A stretch of 64,000 nt of DNA from Akkermansia massiliensis (GTDB lineage: Bacteria > Verrucomicrobiota > Verrucomicrobiia > Verrucomicrobiales > Akkermansiaceae): NCBI RefSeq assembly GCF_023516715.1, contig NZ_JAMGSI010000002.1, positions 1,178,001 through 1,242,000 of the forward strand, in the 5' to 3' direction. Each line of letters opens with the position of its first letter. The stretch's first letter is position 1. Shown one piece after another: positions 24,026 through 31,703 of the stretch. Under the pieces are notes generated by a model. The model did no database searches. It was not told the origin of the DNA and was given only the letters and a program-made list of their open reading frames with translations. A program made the translations under genes and the position numbers.

Positions 24026-24871
24026 ATGCAAACATTTTCCACCAAGGCCCAGTTGAAGGCGGCCCTTCTCAAGCATCACCGCAAGCATGACCACGTGGTT
24101 CTCGTTCCCACGATGGGAGCGCTTCACGACGGGCACCGCGCCCTGCTGGAACAGGCCCGCAAGCTGGCGGGAGAAGACGGCGTGGTGGTGGCCAGCATTT
24201 TCGTCAATCCCATCCAGTTCAACAATTCCTCCGACCTCCAGACCTATCCCCGCACCCCTGAAAAGGATTTGGAGGTGTGCGAGGGAGCGGGCGTGGATTA
24301 CGTGTTTTCCCCCTCCCCGGAGGAGATGTATTCCGGGGAGCGCAGCATTACCGTGGAGGAGAGCTTTTTATCCGCTACGCTGTGCGGGGCGTCCCGCCCC
24401 GGACATTTTTCCGGCGTCTGCACGGTGCTTGCCAAGTTGTTCAACCTGGTGCAGCCCACGGACGCCATTTTCGGCAAGAAGGATTACCAGCAGCTGGCGA
24501 TTATCCGCCGCATGGTGCGTGACCTGGATTTCCCGGTGCACATCCACGGGGCGGAGATTGTGAGGCATGGGAACGGCCTGGCCTATTCCTCCCGGAACGC
24601 CCGGCTGACGGCGGAACAGAAAGAGCAGGCCGTGGTGATACGGAAGGCCATGCTTCAGGCCAGGGACGAGTTCCGGGCCGGAACGGATGTCCGGACGGTG
24701 AAGGAACATGCCGCCGCCATGATTGGGGCCGTGCCCGGCACGCGCATCGATTATCTGGAGATTGTGGATGCGGAGACGATGCAGCCGCTGGAGGAGAACC
24801 GGAATCCGGCCCTGATGGCCGCCGCCGTCTATTTTGGCGACGTGCGTCTTATTGACAATATAGAACTTTAA
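24026..24871 (+). CDS. panC: Pantoate--beta-alanine ligase (pantothenate synthetase)
   Basis: Joins pantoate to beta-alanine with ATP in coenzyme A synthesis. The 281-residue protein has the nucleotide-binding VLVPTMGALHDGHRALL (HxGH family), FVNPIQFNN, RPGHFSGVCTVLAKLFN, the FGKKDYQQL lysine motif and SSRNARL for the KMSKS-like loop. All are conserved PanC elements. The start MQTFSTKAQL was chosen over a TTG nine codons upstream because no PanC homology precedes it. PanB, PanD and PanE are not nearby. Thirty base pairs separate it from the next gene on the same strand. Confidence 0.96.
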   Translation: MQTFSTKAQLKAALLKHHRKHDHVVLVPTMGALHDGHRALLEQARKLAGEDGVVVASIFVNPIQFNNSSDLQTYPRTPEKDLEVCEGAGVDYVFSPSPEEMYSGERSITVEESFLSATLCGASRPGHFSGVCTVLAKLFNLVQPTDAIFGKKDYQQLAIIRRMVRDLDFPVHIHGAEIVRHGNGLAYSSRNARLTAEQKEQAVVIRKAMLQARDEFRAGTDVRTVKEHAAAMIGAVPGTRIDYLEIVDAETMQPLEENRNPALMAAAVYFGDVRLIDNIEL

Positions 24872-24900
24872 TCCGGCACGGATTCCCTTATACTGCGCCC

Positions 24901-25554
24901 GTGATTACCGCCGCCAACCTCCACCGCAGCTATTCCATCGGCAAGAAATCCATTGAGATCCTGCACGGGGTGGACCTGCACATTGCCGCCGGGGAGAAGG
25001 TGTTCCTGTGCGGTCCCAGCGGAGCCGGCAAGACCACGCTGATGTACACGCTGGCCGGGCTGGAGACGCCCCAGGAGGGAAAGGTGACGATTGACGGCAC
25101 GGATATTTACGCCTTGTCCGCTACGGCGCGGTCCGTGTTCCGGAACCGGAACATGGGATTCATTTTCCAGAATTACCTGCTGATGCCGGAGCTGACGGCG
25201 CTGGAAAACGCGTGCCTGGCTTCCTCCATAGGAAGGAGGCCGCGCGTGGAGTACGTGACGGAGCTGATGGCGCGCGTGGGCCTGTCCCACCGCCTGAACC
25301 ATCTGCCCAGCGAGCTGAGCGGCGGGGAGCAGCAGCGCGTGGCGATCGCCCGCGCCCTGGCGAATGACGCCCCGATTATTTTTGCAGATGAACCTACCGG
25401 GAACCTGGACCGGAAGAACGGCGCGGAGGTGCTGGACCTTTTGTTCGGCCTGGCGGACGAATCCCGCAAGACGCTGGTAATCGTGACGCATGACGAACAC
25501 CTGGCCCGCCGGGGGGACCGCATCATCACGATCATGGACGGGCAGGCGGTCTGA
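24901..25554 (+). CDS. ABC transporter ATPase of the LolD/MacB (FtsE-like) family
   Basis: 217 residues from a GTG start. Walker A GPSGAGKTTLMYTL, Q-loop FIFQNYLLMPELTALEN, signature LSGGEQQRVAIARALAN, Walker B IIFADEPTGNLD and the FVTHD-equivalent IVTHDEHLA are all intact. The QNYxLMPELTALEN and ADEPTGNLD forms place it with the LolD/MacB/FtsE group that works with FtsX-type permeases in lipoprotein release, efflux or division. No FtsX/LolC partner is in the window, so the partner is encoded elsewhere. It follows panC by 29 bp and converges with the M28 peptidase. Confidence 0.9.
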   Translation: MITAANLHRSYSIGKKSIEILHGVDLHIAAGEKVFLCGPSGAGKTTLMYTLAGLETPQEGKVTIDGTDIYALSATARSVFRNRNMGFIFQNYLLMPELTALENACLASSIGRRPRVEYVTELMARVGLSHRLNHLPSELSGGEQQRVAIARALANDAPIIFADEPTGNLDRKNGAEVLDLLFGLADESRKTLVIVTHDEHLARRGDRIITIMDGQAV

Positions 25555-25589
25555 GGCCGTCCGGTCCTGCGAGTTTTTTATCTCTCCTT

Positions 25590-26576
25590 TTATTTGCCGT
25601 CCGCCGCCAAATGCAGGACGGCCTGGTGCACGCCCCGGACCACTTGGGCCATGCGGCGGTAGTCCAGCGTTTCCGGCAGGTCTCCGGGCTGATGGTAGTT
25701 CGGGTTCCGGAAGAAGGAAGTGTCCGTAATCATGACGGCGGGCAGGTCTTTGGCCCAGAAGTTGCGGTGGTCGGAGAAGTCCATGCACATGCCCTTGATT
25801 TCCGGCAGGTTCAGGCGGACGGTAGGCAGGAAGGACTGCATGTTTTTCTGGACTGTCCGCGCCAGCCTGACGCTGTCCCAGTTGCCGACGATGGCGATGA
25901 AGTCCCCCTTGTCCGGGTACAGGGCGCCCATGCCCGCGGCGGGGTAGGACTGGCTGTTTTCCCTGTCCGAGAAGTAGCCGATCATTTCCAGGCAGATCAT
26001 GGCTTTCACGCCTATCTGCTCCGTATAAAGTTTTTGGGCGTGCTGCGCGCTGCCCATCTGTTCCGTGCCGAAGTAGGGCGGTTCCTCGTTGGCATACGCG
26101 ATGAGTTCAATGGTGTCATGGGGGGAGATGCCCTTGAGCATGCGTCCCAGGGCCAGCAGTCCGGCTACGCCGCTGGCGTTGTCGTCCGCTCCGGGGGTGC
26201 TTCCGCAGGTGTCGTAATGAGCGCCGACGATGACCCTTTTGGCGGATTTGCCGGGGAAAACGGCGCTGACGTTGACGAAGGTGCGCTTGTCCGCCGTGAA
26301 AGGCTGGTACGTGACCGCGGCTCCCGATTCCGACAGGGACCGGGCGATGTATTGGACCGCCCTGGCCTGGTTCTTTTCATAACCCGCCGGGCGCGGGTGG
26401 CAGGTTTTGGCCAGGTAGAGGACGTCCTTTTTCAGTTCCTGCTCCAGCCCCGGGCGGACGGCAGCGGCGGGAGCGCCGCCGGCCGCGGGGGTGGTGCAGT
26501 GGGAAATGATGCAGCCCGTGGAGACGGTGAGGATGGCCAGGGCGGAAAACAGAGAGAGGTAAACCCGGAGTTTCAT
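25590..26576 (-). CDS. Exported M28-family metallopeptidase lipoprotein
   Basis: 328 residues with a lipoprotein signal ending LAILTVSTGCIISHC (Cys near residue 22). The catalytic domain shows the M28 zinc set: HYDTCGSTPGADDNASGVAG (His and bridging Asp), YANEEPPYFG (catalytic Glu pair), the Asp region FIAIVGNWD, and the last His in MDFSDHRNFW. M28 enzymes of this length are aminopeptidases or glutaminyl cyclase-like proteins; FSDHRNFW and NYHQPGDLPETLDY suit an aminopeptidase. As a lipoprotein it probably acts on peptides in the periplasm or at the surface. It is preceded by a good promoter 6 bp before the ATG. Confidence 0.9.
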   Translation of the reverse strand: MKLRVYLSLFSALAILTVSTGCIISHCTTPAAGGAPAAAVRPGLEQELKKDVLYLAKTCHPRPAGYEKNQARAVQYIARSLSESGAAVTYQPFTADKRTFVNVSAVFPGKSAKRVIVGAHYDTCGSTPGADDNASGVAGLLALGRMLKGISPHDTIELIAYANEEPPYFGTEQMGSAQHAQKLYTEQIGVKAMICLEMIGYFSDRENSQSYPAAGMGALYPDKGDFIAIVGNWDSVRLARTVQKNMQSFLPTVRLNLPEIKGMCMDFSDHRNFWAKDLPAVMITDTSFFRNPNYHQPGDLPETLDYRRMAQVVRGVHQAVLHLAADGK

Positions 26577-26582
26577 GCTCCC

Positions 26583-26611
26583 TTTATATCAATACGCATC
26601 AGGCGTGACAA
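26583..26611 (-). promoter_or_regulatory. Predicted promoter of M28 peptidase gene
   Basis: TTGTCA (26611-26606), 17 bp spacer and TATAAA (26588-26583) on the minus strand, only 6 bp from the ATG at 26576. The GGGAGC between them would lie at or before the transcript start, so it is unlikely to serve as a ribosome-binding site. Confidence 0.55.
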
Positions 26612-26748
26612 TTTCAATGTGGCAAAGCATATGTGCGGGTCATGGAAGCCTTTTCTTCCTAGTGGGCATCACTCTGAATGGGGGATTTCTGATGAACCAT
26701 ATATCCATGAGGAGGTGTCCGGCATTCAGAAGAGTCCGCCCTATATTC

Positions 26749-27357
26749 CTAGAGAATAGCGCATCCACTTTGTTTACCTTGGGATACGGATTTCGTTAAT
26801 GCATTGGCATCATTTTTTTCCACCTTTTTTTCAATGAAAAGGTGATTGTTTTGTCCAAAGGAATAGCAATGGAAGTTGTCAAAATCGGTAAATTCCATAA
26901 TTCCTGCCGTGTGGTCTTTCATGCCGCTATAAGGATTATATACAATATAATTTGTTCCTTCTTTCCCAATAAGGTTTTGAAAGGCTGTTCTTCCGTCCAC
27001 CTTTCCATCGCTGGATGTGGTGATATGTGCAGCATACAAGATACCCTCTTGCTCAAACAGGGCCATGAAGCATCCGCTGAAGTCAAAGCTGACGGCGTAT
27101 ATTTTTTCTCCACGCGCATGTTGAATGGGATAGCAGGTTATTTCTTGTTCCGGTTTATGTACCACGATATTAATGCCTTGTGTATCTATGTCGTTGAAAG
27201 GTGGCGTAAGTTCGTCTTTTGCCAGATAAAAACCATAGCAACTGCATCCTGACGGGATGGGGAATGAAGATGTAGTTTGAAGTTTTTCTCCTATTTTTTC
27301 TTTCAATGCTGAAATTCCTTTTGCTTCTTGCCGGAGCAGATCAGGTAATGTTTTCAT
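26749..27357 (-). CDS. Orphan 202-residue protein with C-terminal CAIL, function unknown
   Basis: Not recognised. No signal peptide or membrane segment. The sequence alternates beta-type stretches (GINIVVHKPEQEITCYPI, KIYAVSFDFSGCFMALF, GTNYIVYNPYSG, HCYSFGQNNHLFIEKK) after a helical start, suggesting a compact beta-rich fold. It has five or more cysteines including SGCSCYG. The last four residues are Cys-Ala-Ile-Leu. Codon use is unlike the neighbours: the gene and its flanks (26.6-27.7 kb) are much richer in A+T, with many AAA, TTT and ATA codons, pointing to acquisition by transfer. It stands alone between the M28 gene and cdaA, and I cannot assign a role. Confidence 0.7.
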   Translation of the reverse strand: MKTLPDLLRQEAKGISALKEKIGEKLQTTSSFPIPSGCSCYGFYLAKDELTPPFNDIDTQGINIVVHKPEQEITCYPIQHARGEKIYAVSFDFSGCFMALFEQEGILYAAHITTSSDGKVDGRTAFQNLIGKEGTNYIVYNPYSGMKDHTAGIMEFTDFDNFHCYSFGQNNHLFIEKKVEKNDANALTKSVSQGKQSGCAIL

Positions 27358-27714
27358 GAATAGTATTTATTTCTGTCGTATTTGATATGATCCGGTTTTT
27401 CGGATTCACTAGAACAAACCTGTGTCGAGCGGGAAATACTCACCGCATGTACGGTATATTTCGAAAACGCGGGTTTGTATGGTTATTGTATGTGGCTTTC
27501 CGGAAGTTTCCGTCTTCTCTTTTCCAAGCATGAGATATTATTTCTGAAAGCGCCTTGCGGGGTGCGGATTAACTGTTTCATATCCGGCTGTCCTCTATCG
27601 CATGCTTGCATGAGATAGACAAAATGGAAGTGCTGGGCGCTCCTGAATTTACGTCTGCCGCAGGCGGTATTGTTCTTCTGCCTCCAACGGCAACGTGGAA
27701 GGAGAGGATCGGTA
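27358..27714. other. Low-G+C intergenic region with two inverted repeats
   Basis: About 360 bp continuing the AT-rich character of the orphan gene. GATCCG/CGGATT around a T-rich loop (27389-27406) and an 11 bp stem with one mismatch (TCTATCGCATG / CATGAGATAGA, 27594-27619) are the only structures I see. A minus-strand reading frame crosses part of it, but it has no start signals and no coding character I trust. Confidence 0.4.
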
Positions 27715-27743
27715 TTGCAATCATGCGGGTTGTTGTGTAGCTT
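27715..27743 (+). promoter_or_regulatory. Predicted cdaA promoter
   Basis: TTGCAA (27715-27720), 17 bp spacer and TAGCTT (27738-27743), 7 bp before the ATG at 27751. This supports the start MWDWIMIKD over the in-frame ATG five codons later, and predicts a leaderless mRNA. Confidence 0.5.
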
Positions 27744-27750
27744 GTTGCGC

Positions 27751-28542
27751 ATGTGGGACTGGATTATGATCAAGGATGCGCTCCGGGCGATCGTTGAAAT
27801 TTTCATCCTGTGGGTATTCCTGTACCAGATTTACCGCGCTTTCCATGCAACGCGCGGCGCGCGCATCATGGTGGGGCTGTTCGCCTGTTTCCTGGCCTTG
27901 GTGGTGCTGGCCTTTTTCTTCCAGTTGAACGTGATTTCATGGATCCTGACGCGCATTTTCGCCCCCGGCCTGGCGCTGGCGCTGGTGGTGATTTTCCAGC
28001 CGGAGCTGCGTGTGGGGCTGGCGAAGCTGGGCAGCCATCCGTTCTTCTCCTCCTTCGCCAAGCTTCAGCGGGTTGACTTTCTGGACAATTTCTGCAAGGC
28101 GGTGAGCAAGCTTTCCAACCAGCGGTTCGGCGCCCTGTTCGCCTTTGAACGTAGCATCAGCATGAAGCCCATTGAGGATTCCGGCGTGAAGCTGGACGCC
28201 ATTTTTTCTCCGGAACTGGCTCTGACGATTTTCCATACCAAGACCGCCCTGCACGACGGAGGCGTGGTGATTTCCGGCGACCGCATTTCCGCGGCGGCCT
28301 GCGTGTTCCCGGTTTCCCAGAAGGAGATGAGCGACCGTACCCTGGGGCTGCGCCACCGGGCGGGCGTGGGCATGTCCGAGGAGAGCGACTGCGTGGTGGT
28401 GGTGGTGTCCGAGGAAACGGGGGCGATTGCCCTGGCCGTGGGCGGCAAGCTGGAGCGCAACCTGACGCCGGAACAGTTGAAGGGCCGCCTTGAAGAGCTA
28501 TTGAATATTTCTCCTTCCAATGAAAAAACTGCTATTGCTTAA
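27751..28542 (+). CDS. cdaA: Diadenylate cyclase, CdaA type
   Basis: Makes c-di-AMP from two ATP at the inner membrane. The 263-residue protein has three N-terminal hydrophobic helices (about 12-30, 36-55 and 58-78), then the DAC domain with ALHDGGVVISGDRI (catalytic DGA-equivalent motif DGG) and LGLRHRAGVGMSEESD (RHR motif). RVGLAKLG and ERSISM match CdaA rather than DisA or CdaS. In Firmicutes cdaA is followed by cdaR (YbbR); here a 50-codon ORF with a CdaR-like membrane anchor overlaps the 3' end by 23 bp, and bioD follows. Length and motifs indicate a complete enzyme. Confidence 0.93.
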   Translation: MWDWIMIKDALRAIVEIFILWVFLYQIYRAFHATRGARIMVGLFACFLALVVLAFFFQLNVISWILTRIFAPGLALALVVIFQPELRVGLAKLGSHPFFSSFAKLQRVDFLDNFCKAVSKLSNQRFGALFAFERSISMKPIEDSGVKLDAIFSPELALTIFHTKTALHDGGVVISGDRISAAACVFPVSQKEMSDRTLGLRHRAGVGMSEESDCVVVVVSEETGAIALAVGGKLERNLTPEQLKGRLEELLNISPSNEKTAIA

Positions 28543-28672
28543 CTGGCCGGCCAAGCTGTTCTGCCTGGTGCTGGCCGTGATCATCTGGTCTTTTATCAAT
28601 CACTGGGTGACCACGAACGACGGCGTGCCCTCCCGTGGGCAGCTTGAGGAGATCAGAAGATCCCATCCCTGA
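28520..28672 (+). CDS. 50-residue single-span membrane micro-protein resembling the CdaR/YbbR N-terminus
   Basis: The frame starts ATG AAA AAA inside the last codons of cdaA and ends TGA at 28672. It encodes MKKLLLLNWPAKLFCLVLAV, then IIWSFINHWVTT and a short polar tail. The N-W-x-x-K-L-x-x-L-V-L-A-x-I-I-W pattern is the membrane anchor that opens CdaR/YbbR proteins, the usual partner of CdaA, but all YbbR repeat domains are missing. It is either a remnant of cdaR or a short functional anchor. The overlap with cdaA and the 12 bp gap to bioD suggest translational coupling. It is too short for routine gene calling, so expression is not certain. Confidence 0.6.
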   Translation: MKKLLLLNWPAKLFCLVLAVIIWSFINHWVTTNDGVPSRGQLEEIRRSHP

Positions 28673-28684
28673 AGATTTACCGTT

Positions 28685-29326
28685 ATGAGGAATTTCATTG
28701 TTACCGGAACCGATACGGAAGTCGGTAAGACTTATGTGAGCTGCCTGATCGTCAAGGCCCTGAGAGAAGCGGGCATCAATGCCGCCGGGTTCAAGCCCGT
28801 GGCCTGCGGAGACAGGCAGGATGCCCGTCTTCTGCGCGAGGCAGGACCGGAGGGGCTGACGCTGGACGAGCTGAATCCCGTTTTCCTGAAGAACGCCACC
28901 TGCCCTTATGTGGCGGCCCGGCTGGAGAATACGCAGGTGGATGAAGGATCCATCCGCCGCGCCTATGACGCCCTGGCCGCCGCGCATGAATGCGTGCTGG
29001 TGGAAGGTGTGGGGGGATGGGAAGTCCCGATAGGCCCCGGCCGGAATTTCAGCGACGTGGCCGCGGATTTCAAGCTGCCCGTGCTGCTGGTGATCGGCAA
29101 CAAGCTGGGGGCCATCAATCATGCCCTGCTGACGCTGAATGCGGTCAAGGCGCGCGGCCTGGAATGCCTGGGCATTGTGTTTAATAACGTGAAGGATGAA
29201 TGGGATACGGCCTGCGTGACGAACAGGAGCATGGTGGAGGAGTTTTCCGACGCGCCCATTCTCGGCGAGCTGATCCATGGGCAGGATTCCATGGACATTG
29301 ACGCCTTGATGGAACGCCTGCGCTGA
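28685..29326 (+). CDS. bioD: Dethiobiotin synthetase
   Basis: ATP-dependent ring closure of diaminopelargonic acid to dethiobiotin. The 213-residue protein has the P-loop FIVTGTDTEVGKTYVSC, GFKPVACGD (substrate Lys), the conserved EGVGGWEVPIG with metal-binding Glu, and VIGNKLGAINHALLT. Length is normal. No other biotin genes are adjacent; it sits at the end of the cdaA transcript, which looks like an accidental neighbourhood. Confidence 0.94.
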   Translation: MRNFIVTGTDTEVGKTYVSCLIVKALREAGINAAGFKPVACGDRQDARLLREAGPEGLTLDELNPVFLKNATCPYVAARLENTQVDEGSIRRAYDALAAAHECVLVEGVGGWEVPIGPGRNFSDVAADFKLPVLLVIGNKLGAINHALLTLNAVKARGLECLGIVFNNVKDEWDTACVTNRSMVEEFSDAPILGELIHGQDSMDIDALMERLR

Positions 29327-29473
29327 GCACGGTAGCAGTTTGACGGATGGAAGAAGATGGGGGAAGAAGCTCTTTCCTCCCCGTTCGTTTCAGGGTGTGA
29401 ACTGGCGGCGTAGAGGAACCGGCATGTAGTGTTAAAAGACCAGGGGAGAGGGACAGGTTTTCAGCTCCGGAAG

Positions 29474-29489
29474 TCCTGTTTTGACAGGA
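29474..29489 (+). promoter_or_regulatory. Inverted repeat overlapping candidate -35 of GH20 gene
   Basis: TCCTGT and ACAGGA are separated by TTTG, and the right half overlaps a consensus TTGACA at 29481-29486. The position suits a repressor or activator site for the hexosaminidase gene 28 bp downstream. No convincing -10 was found at the right spacing. Confidence 0.3.
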
Positions 29490-29516
29490 ATTGAGACGGG
29501 AGGGCGTAAATAAGGA

Positions 29517-31685
29517 ATGTTTTTGTCCAGAGTTTTCAGCATTCCTGTACGGTTTTTTATTGCCCTGCTGGTTTGTTTCCCGTGGGAGCTGCTGGCAGGG
29601 GAGGTGGTAACTGCGCCTGTGCCGGAGTTTTCCTCCCCTGCGCTGATTCCCTATCCTTCCAAAGTCGTCAGGGGTAAGGGTAGCACGCGTTTTAAAAGCG
29701 TTCATGTACATTTGGGCCGGGATGTTCCCCGCAGAGATGACCTGGTGAGGGAAATGAAGGATGTATTCAGGATATCCGGCATTCCGGCTGCCGTGAGCAA
29801 GGATGTTTTTGAGGAAGGTTCCCTGACATGGGAGTTAAGCCTGGACGCCGGAATTGAGGGAGAAGCGTATGTCCTGTCCGTCACGCCGGAAAAGACAACT
29901 GTCAGGGCAGGGGACTTTGGCGGTTTTTTCAATGCCCTGCAAACGCTGCGGCAGCTGGTTTCCAAAGAGAAGGAAGGTTTTTTCATGCCGTCCGTGCAGA
30001 TCAGTGACGAACCCGCCTTCGCCCTGCGGGGTATGATGCTGGACGTGGGGCGCTATTACATGTCTCCCGCGTTTATCAAGGAGCTGATGCGCCGGGTTTC
30101 CCGCTACAAGATCAATACGCTGCATCTGCATTTGACGGATGATCCCGCGTGGAGGCTGGAGGTGAAGAAGTATCCGGCTTTGACAGACCGCGCTTTTCAC
30201 TGGAAGTCACGGTTACCGGGCAAATTTTATACGCAGGAACAGTTGAAGGACCTGACGGATTATTGCGCCCGGCTGAATATCCAGGTGATTCCGGAGATCG
30301 ACATGCCGGGGCACAGCCAGCCGTTCGCCAAGGCCATGAAGACCGGCATGCAGACGGAGAAGGGCATTTCCATACTGAAGGATGTCGTGGACGAGACCGT
30401 TGCCCTGTTTCCAGGAAGGTTTTTTCACATGGGGTCCGACGAGGTGCACATTACGATGAAGGATTTTATTCCGCGCATGGCGGAGTATATCCGCGGGAAG
30501 GGCAAGGAGGTGATCGTGTGGTCGCCGGGTGGCCCGCACGATAAGGATTCCGTGCTGATGTGCTGGGGCGAGAGCGAGGCCGGAGCCCGGATGGACAAGG
30601 GAATGAAGCGCATTGACAGCAATGGCTTTTACATTGACTGGGCTGATTCCCAGTCCGGCGTATACCAAGTGTTTTTCCAGCAGCCCTGCGAGGTGCCGCA
30701 GGGGGATGAGAAGGCGTTGGGAGCCATCATGCCCGTGTGGTGCGACGGGAACCTGAGCAGTGAGAAGAGGGTGCTGGAACAGTATCCCCTTTACCCCTGC
30801 GTACTGACGTTTGCGGAGCGCGTCTGGCGCGGGAGCGCCACCAAGCGGAAGGATTACATGGCGCAGCTCCCTCCCAGGGGAACGGCCGGATGGGCGGAGT
30901 TCCGGGAGTTTGAACAACGGCTGGCTTCCCACCGTGACCGGTTTTTCCGGGACGTTCCCTTTGCGTACGTGAAGCAGGCGGATATGGCCTGGAGCCTGAT
31001 AGGGCCATTCGACCACCGGGGTAAGAATGACACGTCCTTTGAACCGGAGCGCAAGATTGCGCCTTTCTACCGGGACGGGGACAGGACGCTGGAGTGGAAG
31101 AAGACGCCTGTTTACGGTGGAGCCGTGCATATCAGGCACCTTTTTGCGATGTTCAATATGCACCGGAACCAGTACCGGCTGGACCACTGGCCCACGCTGA
31201 TGTCGGGGGACGTGGGAAAGGGCAGCGGAACCTGCTATGCGCTGACTTCCATCCGCAGCCCGAAGGATCAGGAAGTGTGGCTGATGGTTGGCCTGAACGG
31301 CATGTGGGGGCATTCAGGCGGGTACCGCAGTGCCCGTGCTCCGGAGCAGGGGAGCTGGGATTTTTCCGGCGGGGACGTGTGGCTGAACGGAAAGCGCGTG
31401 AATCCGCCCAGGTGGCCGTTCAGGAGCCTGCCCTGGACGGATTGGGGAAAAGGCCGCATTGAAGAAGCCCCCCTGACCTGGGAGGGGTATTTCTTCCGTC
31501 CCCCCGTGAAGGTGAAGCTCCGCAAGGGATTGAACCGCGTACTGATACGCAGCGTGTTCGGCCACTGGAAGGGGGACAACGGGCAGAGAAGCTGGTTTTT
31601 CTGCTGTATTCCCGTCCTGTGGGATGGTGTCCATTACCGGGAGGTTCCGGGCCTGGAATATGATCCCCGCCCGGACGCCCGCTGA
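29517..31685 (+). CDS. Exported family 20 beta-N-acetylhexosaminidase
   Basis: Releases terminal GlcNAc or GalNAc from glycans by substrate-assisted catalysis. The 722-residue protein has a signal peptide (FFIALLVCFPWELLAG), an N-terminal GH20b domain (ALIPYPSKVVRGKG to about residue 145) and the catalytic barrel from about 160. FALRGMMLDVGRYYMS, NTLHLHLTDDPAWRLEV and IPEIDMPGHSQ are GH20 hallmarks; the catalytic pair is D308-E309 in HMGSDEVHI. After about residue 440 there is a beta-rich C-terminal region of some 270 residues whose module type I cannot name. Monocistronic; converges with the phosphodiesterase-family gene. Mucin O-glycans are the likely substrate. Confidence 0.94.
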   Translation: MFLSRVFSIPVRFFIALLVCFPWELLAGEVVTAPVPEFSSPALIPYPSKVVRGKGSTRFKSVHVHLGRDVPRRDDLVREMKDVFRISGIPAAVSKDVFEEGSLTWELSLDAGIEGEAYVLSVTPEKTTVRAGDFGGFFNALQTLRQLVSKEKEGFFMPSVQISDEPAFALRGMMLDVGRYYMSPAFIKELMRRVSRYKINTLHLHLTDDPAWRLEVKKYPALTDRAFHWKSRLPGKFYTQEQLKDLTDYCARLNIQVIPEIDMPGHSQPFAKAMKTGMQTEKGISILKDVVDETVALFPGRFFHMGSDEVHITMKDFIPRMAEYIRGKGKEVIVWSPGGPHDKDSVLMCWGESEAGARMDKGMKRIDSNGFYIDWADSQSGVYQVFFQQPCEVPQGDEKALGAIMPVWCDGNLSSEKRVLEQYPLYPCVLTFAERVWRGSATKRKDYMAQLPPRGTAGWAEFREFEQRLASHRDRFFRDVPFAYVKQADMAWSLIGPFDHRGKNDTSFEPERKIAPFYRDGDRTLEWKKTPVYGGAVHIRHLFAMFNMHRNQYRLDHWPTLMSGDVGKGSGTCYALTSIRSPKDQEVWLMVGLNGMWGHSGGYRSARAPEQGSWDFSGGDVWLNGKRVNPPRWPFRSLPWTDWGKGRIEEAPLTWEGYFFRPPVKVKLRKGLNRVLIRSVFGHWKGDNGQRSWFFCCIPVLWDGVHYREVPGLEYDPRPDAR

Positions 31686-31703
31686 CAGGCAGGCTTCCTG
31701 CCG

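Noticed and set aside
4664-26701. Shared GATTTCTGATGAA with similar flanks near 4675 and 26685
   Set aside because: A 13-base identity is expected by chance many times in 64 kb, and the surrounding sequence does not align.
27483-27806. 107-codon minus-strand frame in the low-G+C region before cdaA
   Set aside because: No start signal, no recognisable motif, and it overlaps the cdaA start region; its composition is that of non-coding DNA.
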